Positions 54,330-63,033 of a stretch of 64,000 bases of DNA are shown here, one piece after another. The notes beneath the pieces are model-generated. The model was not told the origin of the DNA, ran no database searches, and worked only from the letters and a program-made list of their open reading frames with translations. Origin of the DNA: Parabacteroides sp. 52 (GTDB taxonomy: Bacteria; Bacteroidota; Bacteroidia; Bacteroidales; Tannerellaceae); assembly GCF_010500925.1 (NCBI RefSeq), contig NZ_QVMG01000003.1, forward strand, positions 62,001 to 126,000. The letters run 5' to 3'. Position 1 is the stretch's first letter; every line of letters begins with the position of its first letter. Made by a program: the position numbers and the translations under genes.

Positions 54330-57300
54330 TTAGAATGATATATTAACACCAATTGCGTATTGTTTAATAGATGTATAAGCAGAAGAGCTATTCAACTCCG
54401 GATCTTGTCCCGGGAATGAGTTGAAGTTAAGCAAGTTTTCTCCTGATACATATACGCGAAGAGATTTCGTATAGATTTTTTGTGCAATATTTCTAGGCAA
54501 TGTATAACCAATGGTAATGTTTTTCAATTTCAAGAAATTACCGTTGAACAAATACAATGTGCTTGCTTCTGAGTTCTGATAACCTGATTCGGCAGCCACC
54601 AAACGGCCATATGTTGCATTCAGATTCGTTCTGGCATCCGACGGATTGGCTGGATCATAGAAATAGTGATCATTGGCAATCTCTGTAGGAATAGCAACAC
54701 CTGTACGTACCGATGGTGAGTTCAGACCTGTTGTAGCTCCCCAGTAAACTTTGTATCCTGCGGCACCTGCCCAGTTCAAAGAAATATCAAAGTTTTTGTA
54801 AGCTCCGGACATCTGCATACCGAAAATATATTTAGGGTCTTTAGATACTCCCTGGAATTCATTGTCATACGAGCTACCATAGATACCATCCCCATTCGCA
54901 TCGGCATAGACATAGTCTCCGTACCATATTTTATTCTTACCTACCGTTTTGTTCGGCATAAAGGTATATCCTTCAGCGATCATCTTATTCAACCAGTCCA
55001 TATCTTGTTCCGTACGGATCATACCGTCTTTCGGTCCACCATTGATACCGTCAGCGTCATATCCGCGTCCAGATCCAGAATATGTACTCTTCATATAGTA
55101 CTCTTTGCTTCTTTTACCTTCTACGATAGGAGTAGATCCTCCGGAAGATACATCTCCGATATTTGTTTTCCAAACCTGGTTGCCAGCAGCATCCGTTGTC
55201 CATCCTTCTTGAAGCGTACCTTTATACTTTTCTACTTTATTGCCTAAATAAGAGAAGTTCGCTGAAACAGAATAAGAGAAATCTTTGATTTTATCTTTCC
55301 ATCCCAATGTCAATTCAACACCGGAAGAATTCATTTCGGCAATATTCAAACGAGGTGCTGTCTTACTACCTGCTGTCAGATAAATTGACGGACGGAATAA
55401 GATACCGGTTGTCTTTTTGTTGAAAACATCTGCTTCGAATGTCAAACGATTGTTTAAAGCAGTCAAATCCAAACCGATATTGGTTGTAGCAGAAGATTCC
55501 CAAGTAAGCATAGAGTTAGCGATCGAAGTAGAAGACAAACCAGCCTGCAAAAGACCACCGATAGAATAACGGGTGATACCGTATGTAGATTGATATTCAT
55601 AGTTACCCACATTGTCTCCACCATTGTTACCGATCTTACCATAAGATGCACGTAGTTTCAGGTTATCCAACCAATCTCTTGTTTTTTCCATAAATCCTTC
55701 TTCGCTGATACGCCATGCAGCAGAGAAAGAAGGGAAGGTACCCCAACGATAATCTTTGTGATAACGAGAGTGTCCGTCGCGACGTATATTGGCTTCAAAC
55801 AAATATTTTGATTTATACGCATAGTTTATACGTCCGAAGAAAGAACGGCTGGCACGGTCTTGAGCGCTACCACCGATACTTACCATTTCAGTTGCCGAAC
55901 TCGGGGTGTTTACACTCTGGTCGATCAAACCTTTTTTAGTAGCATTGTTAGAACTTTCATAGTAATATACTTCTTCGTATCCTGCCAACGCTGAAATATC
56001 ATGGTCGTTCGCAATTGTAGTCGTATAATTCAATAAGTTCTGAATCGTATACTCATAATTACCATAATTATAGAAATACGTAGTCATCTGAGAAGGATCC
56101 GTAGCCGGGCTCATAATTGTACCATCACTGAATTTTACTTTCTCAATGGCATTTGACCAGCTCTTGTTTTCGTCCCAACGACGTTTGTAGTTGAAGTTGA
56201 AATCCCAGGTAAGTCCTTTCAGGAATTCCACTTTACTGAATAAAGTCGTGTTGAAACGTGTTTTCTTTTTCGTTCCTTCCGAACCGTTCAACATAGCAAA
56301 AATATTGTTTGCCGTGCCACTTTCTTCAGGAGCTTCCGGATAACCGTATTTACCGTTATATCTTGGATAAACACCTGGAGTTGTTTGACGCAGGTAGTTG
56401 TTTGCACTGTCAAAGTTACCCTGGTCGCTGTCTTCCTGTGAAGCAAAAGTACGTGTACCCACTGTCAACCAGTCAGTCACATTCGCTTCGATATTGGCAC
56501 GCAACGAATACCGTTTGATACCTACATTTTCTACCAATCCCGGGTTATCCAGGTAACCGGCAGATGTCAAGAAACGGATTTTATCAGAACCACCGCTTAC
56601 TGACACGTTGTGGTCGTTCAATACACCGTCACCAAACAAGGCTTCCTGCCAGTCTGTATTCGGGTAAGCCATGTAGTTAGGCACGCCATTTTCATTCAAT
56701 CCATTAGGGTCTTTGGCTTTTTCGCGCCAAAGTTCAATGGTAGACTGTGCAAAATGGTCTTTTTGTCCGATATTGTTAAACGCTTCGTTTACCAAATCCA
56801 TATAGCGGGCATAATCGGTTACCTGGTCTATCAGGTTAGCCGGCTCCTGGAAAGATACACGTCCGCTATAGTTTACTGACAACGAACCTTTTTTACCTCT
56901 TTTAGTGGTAATCAAGATAACACCGTTGGCAGCTCTTGATCCATAGATCGCAGAAGCAGCCGCATCTTTCAAGATAGAGATATTTTCAATATCCTGCGGA
57001 TTCACGGCATCCATGATACCTTCGATACCATCGATCAATACCAACGGATCGGAATTATTCAATGTACCGATACCACGGATACGGATAGAAGCACCGTCGC
57101 TACCCGGCTTACCGGAAGTCTGCATAACCTGCACACCGGCACTCATACCAGCCAAAGCGGTAGATACATTCGTAAGAGGACGAGACATTGCTTGTTCTTC
57201 GAAGTTTACTGAAGAGATAGCACCTGTTAAGTTTACTTTCTTTTGTTGGCCGAAACCTACGGTTACAACCACTTCTTCCAATGCCAATGCATCTTCTTTT

Positions 57301-57659
57301 AATAAAACGTTAAAGGATGTTTTACCGGAAACAGGAATTTGTTGTTCCGCATATCCGATATACGTAAATACCAAAGTAGCATTTGACACTACATCCAAAG
57401 AGAATTTTCCGTCTGCGTCGGTGATCGTTCCGTTTGTAGTTCCTTTTTCTACTACATTGGCACCAACAACCGGGCCAAACTGGTCTTCTACAACACCAGT
57501 AACTTTAATTTTGGATTGCTGGGGAGCAGCTACATGATTTTTCTCAGCAGACTCCGACATTGCAGAACTGGCATGTACCGATCCTACAGATGTGAGAAGC
57601 ATTGTAGCTCCTACCAACATCGTTTTTGAAAAGAGAGAGATGTTAAAATCTTTCATCAT
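54330..57659 (-). CDS. susC: SusC/RagA family TonB-linked outer-membrane transporter
   Basis: The 1109-residue protein has a signal peptide (MLVGATMLLTSVGSVHA), a carboxypeptidase regulatory-like domain ('GVVEDQFGPVVGANVVEKGT', 'FSLDVVSNATLVFTYIGY'), a TonB-box region ('ALEEVVVTVGFGQQKK'), plug ('GSDGASIRIRGIGTLNNSDP', 'DIENISILKDAAASAIYGSR'), and a large barrel ending in 'YTSIKQYAIGVNISF'. It imports the oligosaccharides delivered by SusD. The CarboxypepD-like extension without a further N-terminal domain means that a regulator of the anti-sigma/STN type is not expected. Confidence 0.96.
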   Translation of the reverse strand: MMKDFNISLFSKTMLVGATMLLTSVGSVHASSAMSESAEKNHVAAPQQSKIKVTGVVEDQFGPVVGANVVEKGTTNGTITDADGKFSLDVVSNATLVFTYIGYAEQQIPVSGKTSFNVLLKEDALALEEVVVTVGFGQQKKVNLTGAISSVNFEEQAMSRPLTNVSTALAGMSAGVQVMQTSGKPGSDGASIRIRGIGTLNNSDPLVLIDGIEGIMDAVNPQDIENISILKDAAASAIYGSRAANGVILITTKRGKKGSLSVNYSGRVSFQEPANLIDQVTDYARYMDLVNEAFNNIGQKDHFAQSTIELWREKAKDPNGLNENGVPNYMAYPNTDWQEALFGDGVLNDHNVSVSGGSDKIRFLTSAGYLDNPGLVENVGIKRYSLRANIEANVTDWLTVGTRTFASQEDSDQGNFDSANNYLRQTTPGVYPRYNGKYGYPEAPEESGTANNIFAMLNGSEGTKKKTRFNTTLFSKVEFLKGLTWDFNFNYKRRWDENKSWSNAIEKVKFSDGTIMSPATDPSQMTTYFYNYGNYEYTIQNLLNYTTTIANDHDISALAGYEEVYYYESSNNATKKGLIDQSVNTPSSATEMVSIGGSAQDRASRSFFGRINYAYKSKYLFEANIRRDGHSRYHKDYRWGTFPSFSAAWRISEEGFMEKTRDWLDNLKLRASYGKIGNNGGDNVGNYEYQSTYGITRYSIGGLLQAGLSSTSIANSMLTWESSATTNIGLDLTALNNRLTFEADVFNKKTTGILFRPSIYLTAGSKTAPRLNIAEMNSSGVELTLGWKDKIKDFSYSVSANFSYLGNKVEKYKGTLQEGWTTDAAGNQVWKTNIGDVSSGGSTPIVEGKRSKEYYMKSTYSGSGRGYDADGINGGPKDGMIRTEQDMDWLNKMIAEGYTFMPNKTVGKNKIWYGDYVYADANGDGIYGSSYDNEFQGVSKDPKYIFGMQMSGAYKNFDISLNWAGAAGYKVYWGATTGLNSPSVRTGVAIPTEIANDHYFYDPANPSDARTNLNATYGRLVAAESGYQNSEASTLYLFNGNFLKLKNITIGYTLPRNIAQKIYTKSLRVYVSGENLLNFNSFPGQDPELNSSSAYTSIKQYAIGVNISF

Positions 57660-57702
57660 AATTAGAATAGACTAATAGTTAATAAATAAATTCAGTTTAA
57701 TC

Positions 57703-57724
57703 AGATTACCTCTTTGGGTAATCT
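57703..57724 (-). promoter_or_regulatory. Stem-loop in the susC leader
   Basis: AGATTACC and GGTAATCT pair (8 bp) around CAAAGA in the transcript, about 45 bases before the susC start codon. No T-run follows, so it is not a terminator; it could affect translation or stability. Confidence 0.5.
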
Positions 57725-57828
57725 CTCAGACACTTTGTGTGTTTTTTGTGTATTATTCTTTCATTCTTTCTTCATTGAGTATTATCCGGTTTAATTAAGT
57801 TTATACATTTATTAATATTGATTAACAA

Positions 57829-57896
57829 CAAAAGTAGTGTGCAAATCACAGACCGACCAGCACAATTCGTCCGAATCATATGCACAAATTATCCAA
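57829..57896 (-). promoter_or_regulatory. susC promoter with paired direct repeats (candidate regulator site)
   Basis: The -7 box on the minus strand is TACTTTTG (57829-57836). Upstream are two direct repeats: ACAATTCGTCCGAA (57862-57875) and ACAAATTATCCAA (57884-57896) on the plus strand, with their TCC triplets exactly 22 bp apart. The GH2 promoter has the same arrangement. Confidence 0.55.
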
Positions 57897-57940
57897 CAGA
57901 TGAGTTTTAACAGTATCCTGCGCCTGTTCGGAAAGAAGGT

Positions 57941-60364
57941 TTATTCCGTCGTTTTCGCTCCCATATCTATTTGTTTCAGGCTTCGGATCAATTGTCCGTC
58001 GGGAGTAATGCCTTCCACAATAACGGTATAAGAGGTCGGAAAAGCATCCGATGTGTAAAAATCCAAAAAAGCATTTCCCTCGGTATCCAGCCAAACATCG
58101 GGTTTCCAACAGATCGTTGTCCGATAGTCCATCTCCGGCCGGCGTTTCTGGATTTCCGAATCATACAGAGGCGTATAGAATTCGACGGGTTTTTGAACAC
58201 CTAAAGGAGTCAATACTTCCGCATTCAATATAGCATAAGAAGGCCGGTCATAGCGGGTAATAATATTCACTACGCCACAATCAGCCGCAGTCGAACCAAA
58301 TATGGTCGCTTTATAAGGAGCAATTATTTCAACCTGCTTGACTGTTTCCATCGTGATCATCGTTAAATCCAATTCGTCGACCCGCATACCGTCCAACATC
58401 GTAAGCGCAGGACCTTTCGCCCCTCCTGTAAGAATAACATGATATCTACCTGCCTCGCGCACACCCGGCATATAGGATAATGCCATCTCCAAATTGGGCT
58501 GATGATAACGCTCTATTTCCTCCTGCGTAATGATCTGGGTTGCAGAAATCGTATAAATCGAAAGGGGTTTCTCTTCTTTTTTGTTGAAGGCTGTAGCCGT
58601 TACCTCAGGCAGGTCTATCACCCGCACACCAAACAAATCATAACGATCACTTCTTTTTATCGTATCAGAAAATAGTTCCACTTTCTTATCCCGCTTCAGT
58701 TGCGAGACGGTCTCAAGCGACTTTATTACCGGAAAAGTATCCCTGTCCACCTTCAGGCGAAGGCGATCTGTTCCCTTTTTCGTATACGCCTGGAAATACA
58801 TGGTGGTACTATCCGCATATTCATATCCGGTAAAGTTGAAACGCCCCGTATCGTCCACATCCAATAAGGCAAACAAGGTATCCCTGGGTGAGAGAAGGGA
58901 TACTTGACTATTTTTCACTCCTTTCGAAGAAACCAAACCAATCGCTCTTCCCGAGATAGAAGGACCTGTTTCCGGCATAAACCGCGGATAGGTCATTTCT
59001 CCATGTAACACCTTCGGTATATCATATCGTCGCCAGGCTTGCGTCATCATCAAATGATCCAAAGCCTCGTCTGTCTGCGCAGAAGGATGATTGAAATAAT
59101 ACCCGGGATTTTCAATATACCCCTTTAGCTCGGAAGTAAGAAGAAGAGTTGACTGAATGGTTACCGTACTGTCCGGATTAACCGCTTTATCGTCTGTGAT
59201 GGCCACAGACAAATGCGCCGGCAAAGGTTTGTCTTTCGTATCGCGCAAAGCGAATGACAAGGTAATTTTTTCTCTGGTAGCATATTTCTCCCGGTCGGTA
59301 TTTATTTGCAAATGAGGCGTTTCATCATCCTTCCGGCCAAACAACAATCGTTCATTTAAAATATCCCGACTCTCATTCAACAACAAAACATGCAGGATAC
59401 CTTGCGGCAAAGAATCTTTGGGGAATAAAAAATAAGGGGTAGAATGATCCCATGCCCCGGTATACAACACATCTCCTCCTTTGTGTATGAGAAGATAGAG
59501 AGGAGCTTTCTGCCATCCCGAAGCTTTCCGCAGCCCGACGGCCAACATAGCGTCGTTCCGCCAGTTTGCTTCAATCCCACAGAGGTCATTCCGCGCTTCC
59601 GGTAGATGGACATATTGCCAGGCGCCTTCCGCATTCCGGCAATTCAACACATAGGTTTTCCCTTTCTCCGGTATAAAAGCGAAGGACCCCATGCCCAGAT
59701 GAGTCGTACAAGACATCTCTTTCACCAGAGCACCCGTCTGATCAGCCAGTTCCGCATAGACGATTTCTTCGCCCTGGCCCTGTGCATTCACGGCTTTAAA
59801 AGCGACCCGGCAAAGGGCGCCTTCCAAAAGATAGCCTCCTTCAGGGAAAACCGCCACTTTATAATCCGACACATACGTCTCCTCTTCTTTCACCTCTGTG
59901 GAGCGACCTATATGCAAACGTTTGCGGAAAAAATAAGCATCGTCCACATTCTGCATATTCTTTGTATAAGCACATAAGGTATAATCGGCCTCTTCCAGTT
60001 CCAGAGGAATATCCAGATATCCCTTATGCAACCCCTCCGTCGGGAGCAGTTTCACCCGATGTATCAAGGTGTCTACCGGACTTATCAGTTCGACATAGAC
60101 ATACCGGCTTACAGGCACGACACGTATATCCGCCGCATCCCTCAGGTAAGCTTTGAACCAAATCCGTTCACCCGGCAGATACGTATTCCGGTCGGTGTGC
60201 AAATGCACTTTTTCCTGCGGGAAAATCTGTTGCTGCGTATACAGACGGGTGGCCGTTTCATTTATAAATGCCTCTTTCCCCTTTTGCCCCGCCAAGGAAC
60301 AGGGCAGAAGGAAGAGCAAACATAGTAACAGAATCTCTGATTGTTTATCTTTTAAAAGAGGCAT
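57941..60364 (-). CDS. Macroglobulin-like (MG2) protein with TonB-receptor plug domain and no barrel
   Basis: The 807-residue exported protein (signal peptide LLLCLLFLLPCSLAGQ) begins with an MG2-like module ('QEKVHLHTDRNTYLPGERIWFKAYL'), followed by further Ig-like modules and a carboxypeptidase regulatory-like segment near 480-540. A TonB-receptor plug follows at about 580-705 ('IITQEEIERYHQPNLEMALSY', 'MLDGMRVDELDLTMITMETV', 'AADCGVVNIITRYD'), then another macroglobulin-type module ('AFLDFYTSDAFPTSYTVIVEG'). No beta-barrel is present. The architecture occurs in several Bacteroidetes proteins of unknown function; a role in periplasmic or surface assembly around SusC is inferred. It follows the GH2 gene after 32 bp. 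Confidence 0.8.
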   Translation of the reverse strand: MPLLKDKQSEILLLCLLFLLPCSLAGQKGKEAFINETATRLYTQQQIFPQEKVHLHTDRNTYLPGERIWFKAYLRDAADIRVVPVSRYVYVELISPVDTLIHRVKLLPTEGLHKGYLDIPLELEEADYTLCAYTKNMQNVDDAYFFRKRLHIGRSTEVKEEETYVSDYKVAVFPEGGYLLEGALCRVAFKAVNAQGQGEEIVYAELADQTGALVKEMSCTTHLGMGSFAFIPEKGKTYVLNCRNAEGAWQYVHLPEARNDLCGIEANWRNDAMLAVGLRKASGWQKAPLYLLIHKGGDVLYTGAWDHSTPYFLFPKDSLPQGILHVLLLNESRDILNERLLFGRKDDETPHLQINTDREKYATREKITLSFALRDTKDKPLPAHLSVAITDDKAVNPDSTVTIQSTLLLTSELKGYIENPGYYFNHPSAQTDEALDHLMMTQAWRRYDIPKVLHGEMTYPRFMPETGPSISGRAIGLVSSKGVKNSQVSLLSPRDTLFALLDVDDTGRFNFTGYEYADSTTMYFQAYTKKGTDRLRLKVDRDTFPVIKSLETVSQLKRDKKVELFSDTIKRSDRYDLFGVRVIDLPEVTATAFNKKEEKPLSIYTISATQIITQEEIERYHQPNLEMALSYMPGVREAGRYHVILTGGAKGPALTMLDGMRVDELDLTMITMETVKQVEIIAPYKATIFGSTAADCGVVNIITRYDRPSYAILNAEVLTPLGVQKPVEFYTPLYDSEIQKRRPEMDYRTTICWKPDVWLDTEGNAFLDFYTSDAFPTSYTVIVEGITPDGQLIRSLKQIDMGAKTTE

Positions 60365-60396
60365 CGTTCTATTTTTTTTAAATTTCCGAAATATAG

Positions 60397-62430
60397 TTAT
60401 TTATAATACCATTCCACCACGTCTGTCAGGAATTGTTTTTTCAAGGGGGCTTTGACCTCTATTTTATTCTGACCGGCGGCAAGCGAGACATTCTCCCAAG
60501 TGATTGTGGCATAGGCATCAGCCTTTTGTTTACCGACACTTTTTCCGTTTACCCAAAGTTCCGCTTCGGCTTGGTTCGTGAAGACTGTAATCGTCGTCTC
60601 TGCCATTGTGCGGTTTACACACCGTCTGTTTGCTATGTATACAAACGGTTCTTCTTTGTTCCAATTGGCTTTATAAAAGTAGAAAGCATCCTTTTTCACC
60701 TTGCGGTCAAAAGTAACGATGCCTTTGTCATTGATACCCGGCCGGTCTCCTTCCGTGCGGTGGGCGGCACCGAAATCAAACATATTCCAGATGAAAGATC
60801 CCCAAATGAAAGGACGCTCGGCAATGGCCTGCCAGTTGCCGATATGATAGGCTGTCTGCCAGTTCTCCGGATGCCACCAGCCGGAAGCACTGCCGGCTTT
60901 CACCTCTTCCTGTTGGTGATAGATGCTGGCACCGGCACCGTATTCGCTGATACCTAATTTATACTGAGGGAATTTCTTATGGATACCATCCGCCCATTTG
61001 CCCATATCGGAAAAACGACCGCCATACCAACCATAATACTTATTCCAGGCAATCATGTCGCTGCACGCATTCAACGTATTCGCGTCTTCCAGGAAGCTGG
61101 CAGCTACCGTCGGGCGTGTCGGATCTTCCTGATGTGCCAAGGCATTCAGTTCGTTTATATATTCTTCCGGACTATCTCCCAAAGTCTTTAACTCATTATA
61201 TAATCCCCAGAAACAGATGGAAGGATGGTTGTAATGCTGACGGATCAACTCTTTCAACTGTTCTTTTCCATTGGCACGGAACGAAGGCTGATTGACATAT
61301 CCCCGCTCTTCATACCCGCCGGGACCGATGAAAGGAATCTCTGCCCAGACCACCAAACCGTTGCGGTCGGCCAGGTCATAGAAATAACTTGCCTGAGGGT
61401 AATGCGCCAGACGCATGGCATTCGTTCCCATCTCCAGGATAATATCCATATCTTCTTCATGATGCATGGGGCGTAAAGCATTGCCGATCTCCGGTCGGTC
61501 CTGATGACGGCATATACCTTGCAATTTCAAATGTTCCCCGTTCAGGAAAAAGCCTTTATCCGCATCGACCGTATAATAACGTAAGCCCAGAGGTTGCTCG
61601 ACCACATCCACCACCGTACCTTCAACAGACAAGGTGGTTTTCACCCGGTAGGTAAACGGATCTTTGCGTCCGTTCCACAAATGAGGCTTATTTAATGTAA
61701 AAGAAAGTTCTTCTTGTTGATCTTTTCCGGAAAGACGGATGTTTTTCGTTTCATGGATTACCCGCTTTGCACCGTCATAAACCTCTACCTGCAGTTCACC
61801 CGCTGTGGCTGCCGCATAATTGCTGACAACTACTTTTGTCCGAACAACGGCTTCCTCCCGCGATACTTTTTCCTGTACCAGGTAAACTCCCGGAGAGGCA
61901 TAATCGGTCAGGGAAATATGTTGGGGTTCGACCAACACCAGGTTGACATCCCGGTATATGCCCCCGTAAAAGTTGAAATCACCTACCAAAGGCATGATAT
62001 CCAACTGAGGAGCATTGTTGACGCGCACCAATAATTCATTGGCTTCGCCATACTTCACCCAATCGGTTATGTCAAACACGAAGGCACCGTATCCACCGCG
62101 GTGCTCGCCTACATGTTTCTGATTAATAAATAAATTCGTCACCGAGAAAGCGCCTTCAAAACGAAGAAAAAGGCGTTTGCCCTCCCACTCCGCCGGGACT
62201 TCCATCTTTTTCCGGTAATTACCGATTCCCCGGAAATAATCCTGCTGACCGGACAAGGCATCTTGTGCATTCCAGGTATGCGGCAGGTCTACACGTCTTT
62301 CCGACCCTTTCTGCACCTGCCAGGAAAAGCGAAACTGCCAATCGTTATTTAACAACACTTCCTTACGTGAAGCCCATAAGGAAGATACAGAGAGTAAAAA
62401 AAGAAAAGAGAAAATGATTGTTTTTTTCAT
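60397..62430 (-). CDS. GH2 family glycosidase (beta-galactosidase/glucuronidase type), exported
   Basis: The 677-residue protein has a signal peptide (FSFLFLLSVSSLWA). The GH2 sugar-binding domain ('LLNNDWQFRFSWQV', 'VDLPHTWNAQDALSGQQDYF', 'YRKKMEVPAEWEGKRLFLRF'), the Ig-like middle domain and the TIM barrel are all present. Glu413 in 'GLYNELKTL' is the acid/base and Glu496 in 'LGISEYGAG' is the nucleophile. 'FIWGSFIWNMFDFGAAHR' follows as usual. Beta-galactosidase is more likely than beta-glucuronidase from the NE/EYG motifs, but specificity needs testing. It is the first gene of the locus. Confidence 0.92.
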   Translation of the reverse strand: MKKTIIFSFLFLLSVSSLWASRKEVLLNNDWQFRFSWQVQKGSERRVDLPHTWNAQDALSGQQDYFRGIGNYRKKMEVPAEWEGKRLFLRFEGAFSVTNLFINQKHVGEHRGGYGAFVFDITDWVKYGEANELLVRVNNAPQLDIMPLVGDFNFYGGIYRDVNLVLVEPQHISLTDYASPGVYLVQEKVSREEAVVRTKVVVSNYAAATAGELQVEVYDGAKRVIHETKNIRLSGKDQQEELSFTLNKPHLWNGRKDPFTYRVKTTLSVEGTVVDVVEQPLGLRYYTVDADKGFFLNGEHLKLQGICRHQDRPEIGNALRPMHHEEDMDIILEMGTNAMRLAHYPQASYFYDLADRNGLVVWAEIPFIGPGGYEERGYVNQPSFRANGKEQLKELIRQHYNHPSICFWGLYNELKTLGDSPEEYINELNALAHQEDPTRPTVAASFLEDANTLNACSDMIAWNKYYGWYGGRFSDMGKWADGIHKKFPQYKLGISEYGAGASIYHQQEEVKAGSASGWWHPENWQTAYHIGNWQAIAERPFIWGSFIWNMFDFGAAHRTEGDRPGINDKGIVTFDRKVKKDAFYFYKANWNKEEPFVYIANRRCVNRTMAETTITVFTNQAEAELWVNGKSVGKQKADAYATITWENVSLAAGQNKIEVKAPLKKQFLTDVVEWYYK

Positions 62431-62449
62431 GCGTATATTTTTTTAAACA

Positions 62450-62515
62450 AATATAGTCCCCTTCTTTCAGAAAAATCATAAAAATAGTCCAATTTTATCA
62501 AACAAATCGTCCGAA
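62450..62515 (-). promoter_or_regulatory. GH2 promoter with paired direct repeats (candidate regulator site)
   Basis: The -7 box on the minus strand is TATATTTG (62450-62457). Upstream are AAATAGTCCAA (62482-62492) and ACAAATCGTCCGAA (62502-62515) on the plus strand, with their TCC triplets 22 bp apart, as in the susC promoter. Confidence 0.55.
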
Positions 62516-62520
62516 CCTTA

Positions 62521-62657
62521 CCCCCCAGCCCCCTTCTCGGGGCTGACCCCAAAGTCGGTTTTTCTTACAATCACTCCCTCTACAGGTGTCTGTAACAGGG
62601 GTAAAAATCAGCTTTTCGGACTTTTGGCTCAGCTCCAGAGGGGGAAAGTTGGCGGGG
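62521..62657. repeat. Imperfect long inverted repeat
   Basis: The left arm (62521-62558, C-rich, ending AAAGTCGG) is partly complementary to the right arm (62617-62657, ending in GGCGGGG). A small palindromic centre (ACAGGTGTCTGT) lies between. No gene is present. Confidence 0.55.
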
Positions 62658-62712
62658 CGACTCTTCCTGTTTCAACCCAAACCGCAGTTTTTTTGTGTGT
62701 GTACAAACCCCT

Positions 62713-62835
62713 AAATAAAAGTGTCGATAATTGTCGGCACTTGTGCTGATAATTGTCGGCACTTGTGTCGATATATATCGGCAATTGTGCTGACATATAT
62801 CGGCAATTTTGCCGACAATCGTCAGCAATTTTATT
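62713..62835. repeat. 22-bp palindromic tandem array D
   Basis: Units start at 62734, 62756, 62778 and 62800, with half units on both ends, form TCGGCA-N4-TGCCGA-N6. The ends are AAATAAAAGTG and CAATTTTATT. The outer segment GATAATTGTCGGC on the left pairs with GCCGACAATCGTC on the right at 12 of 13 positions if one G-T is allowed. It is one unit longer than arrays A and B. Confidence 0.9.
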
Positions 62836-62896
62836 CTCCTACCCTTTTGCACATATAAAATTGCATTTTTTCTTCCAATGGGTTGAGATTGGATTG

Positions 62897-63016
62897 GTAA
62901 CAGGAAGGTGTTTAGGGTGATAGAAAAGTGTTTGAGGTAACAAAAAGGCATCTCGGATGACAAGACGGTTTTGGGAGTAACAGGAAGGCATCTCGGATGA
63001 CAGGACGGTTTTGAGG
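62897..63016. repeat. Tandem 40-bp repeat with internal 20-bp period
   Basis: Three units begin at 62897, 62937 and 62977 with GTAACA. The second and third differ at only a few positions; the first is more diverged. Each half resembles the other (GTAACAGGAAGG... and ATGACAGGACGG...), so the real period is 20 bp. No gene can be supported in it. Confidence 0.8.
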
Positions 63017-63033
63017 TGTAAAACAGGTATCCC

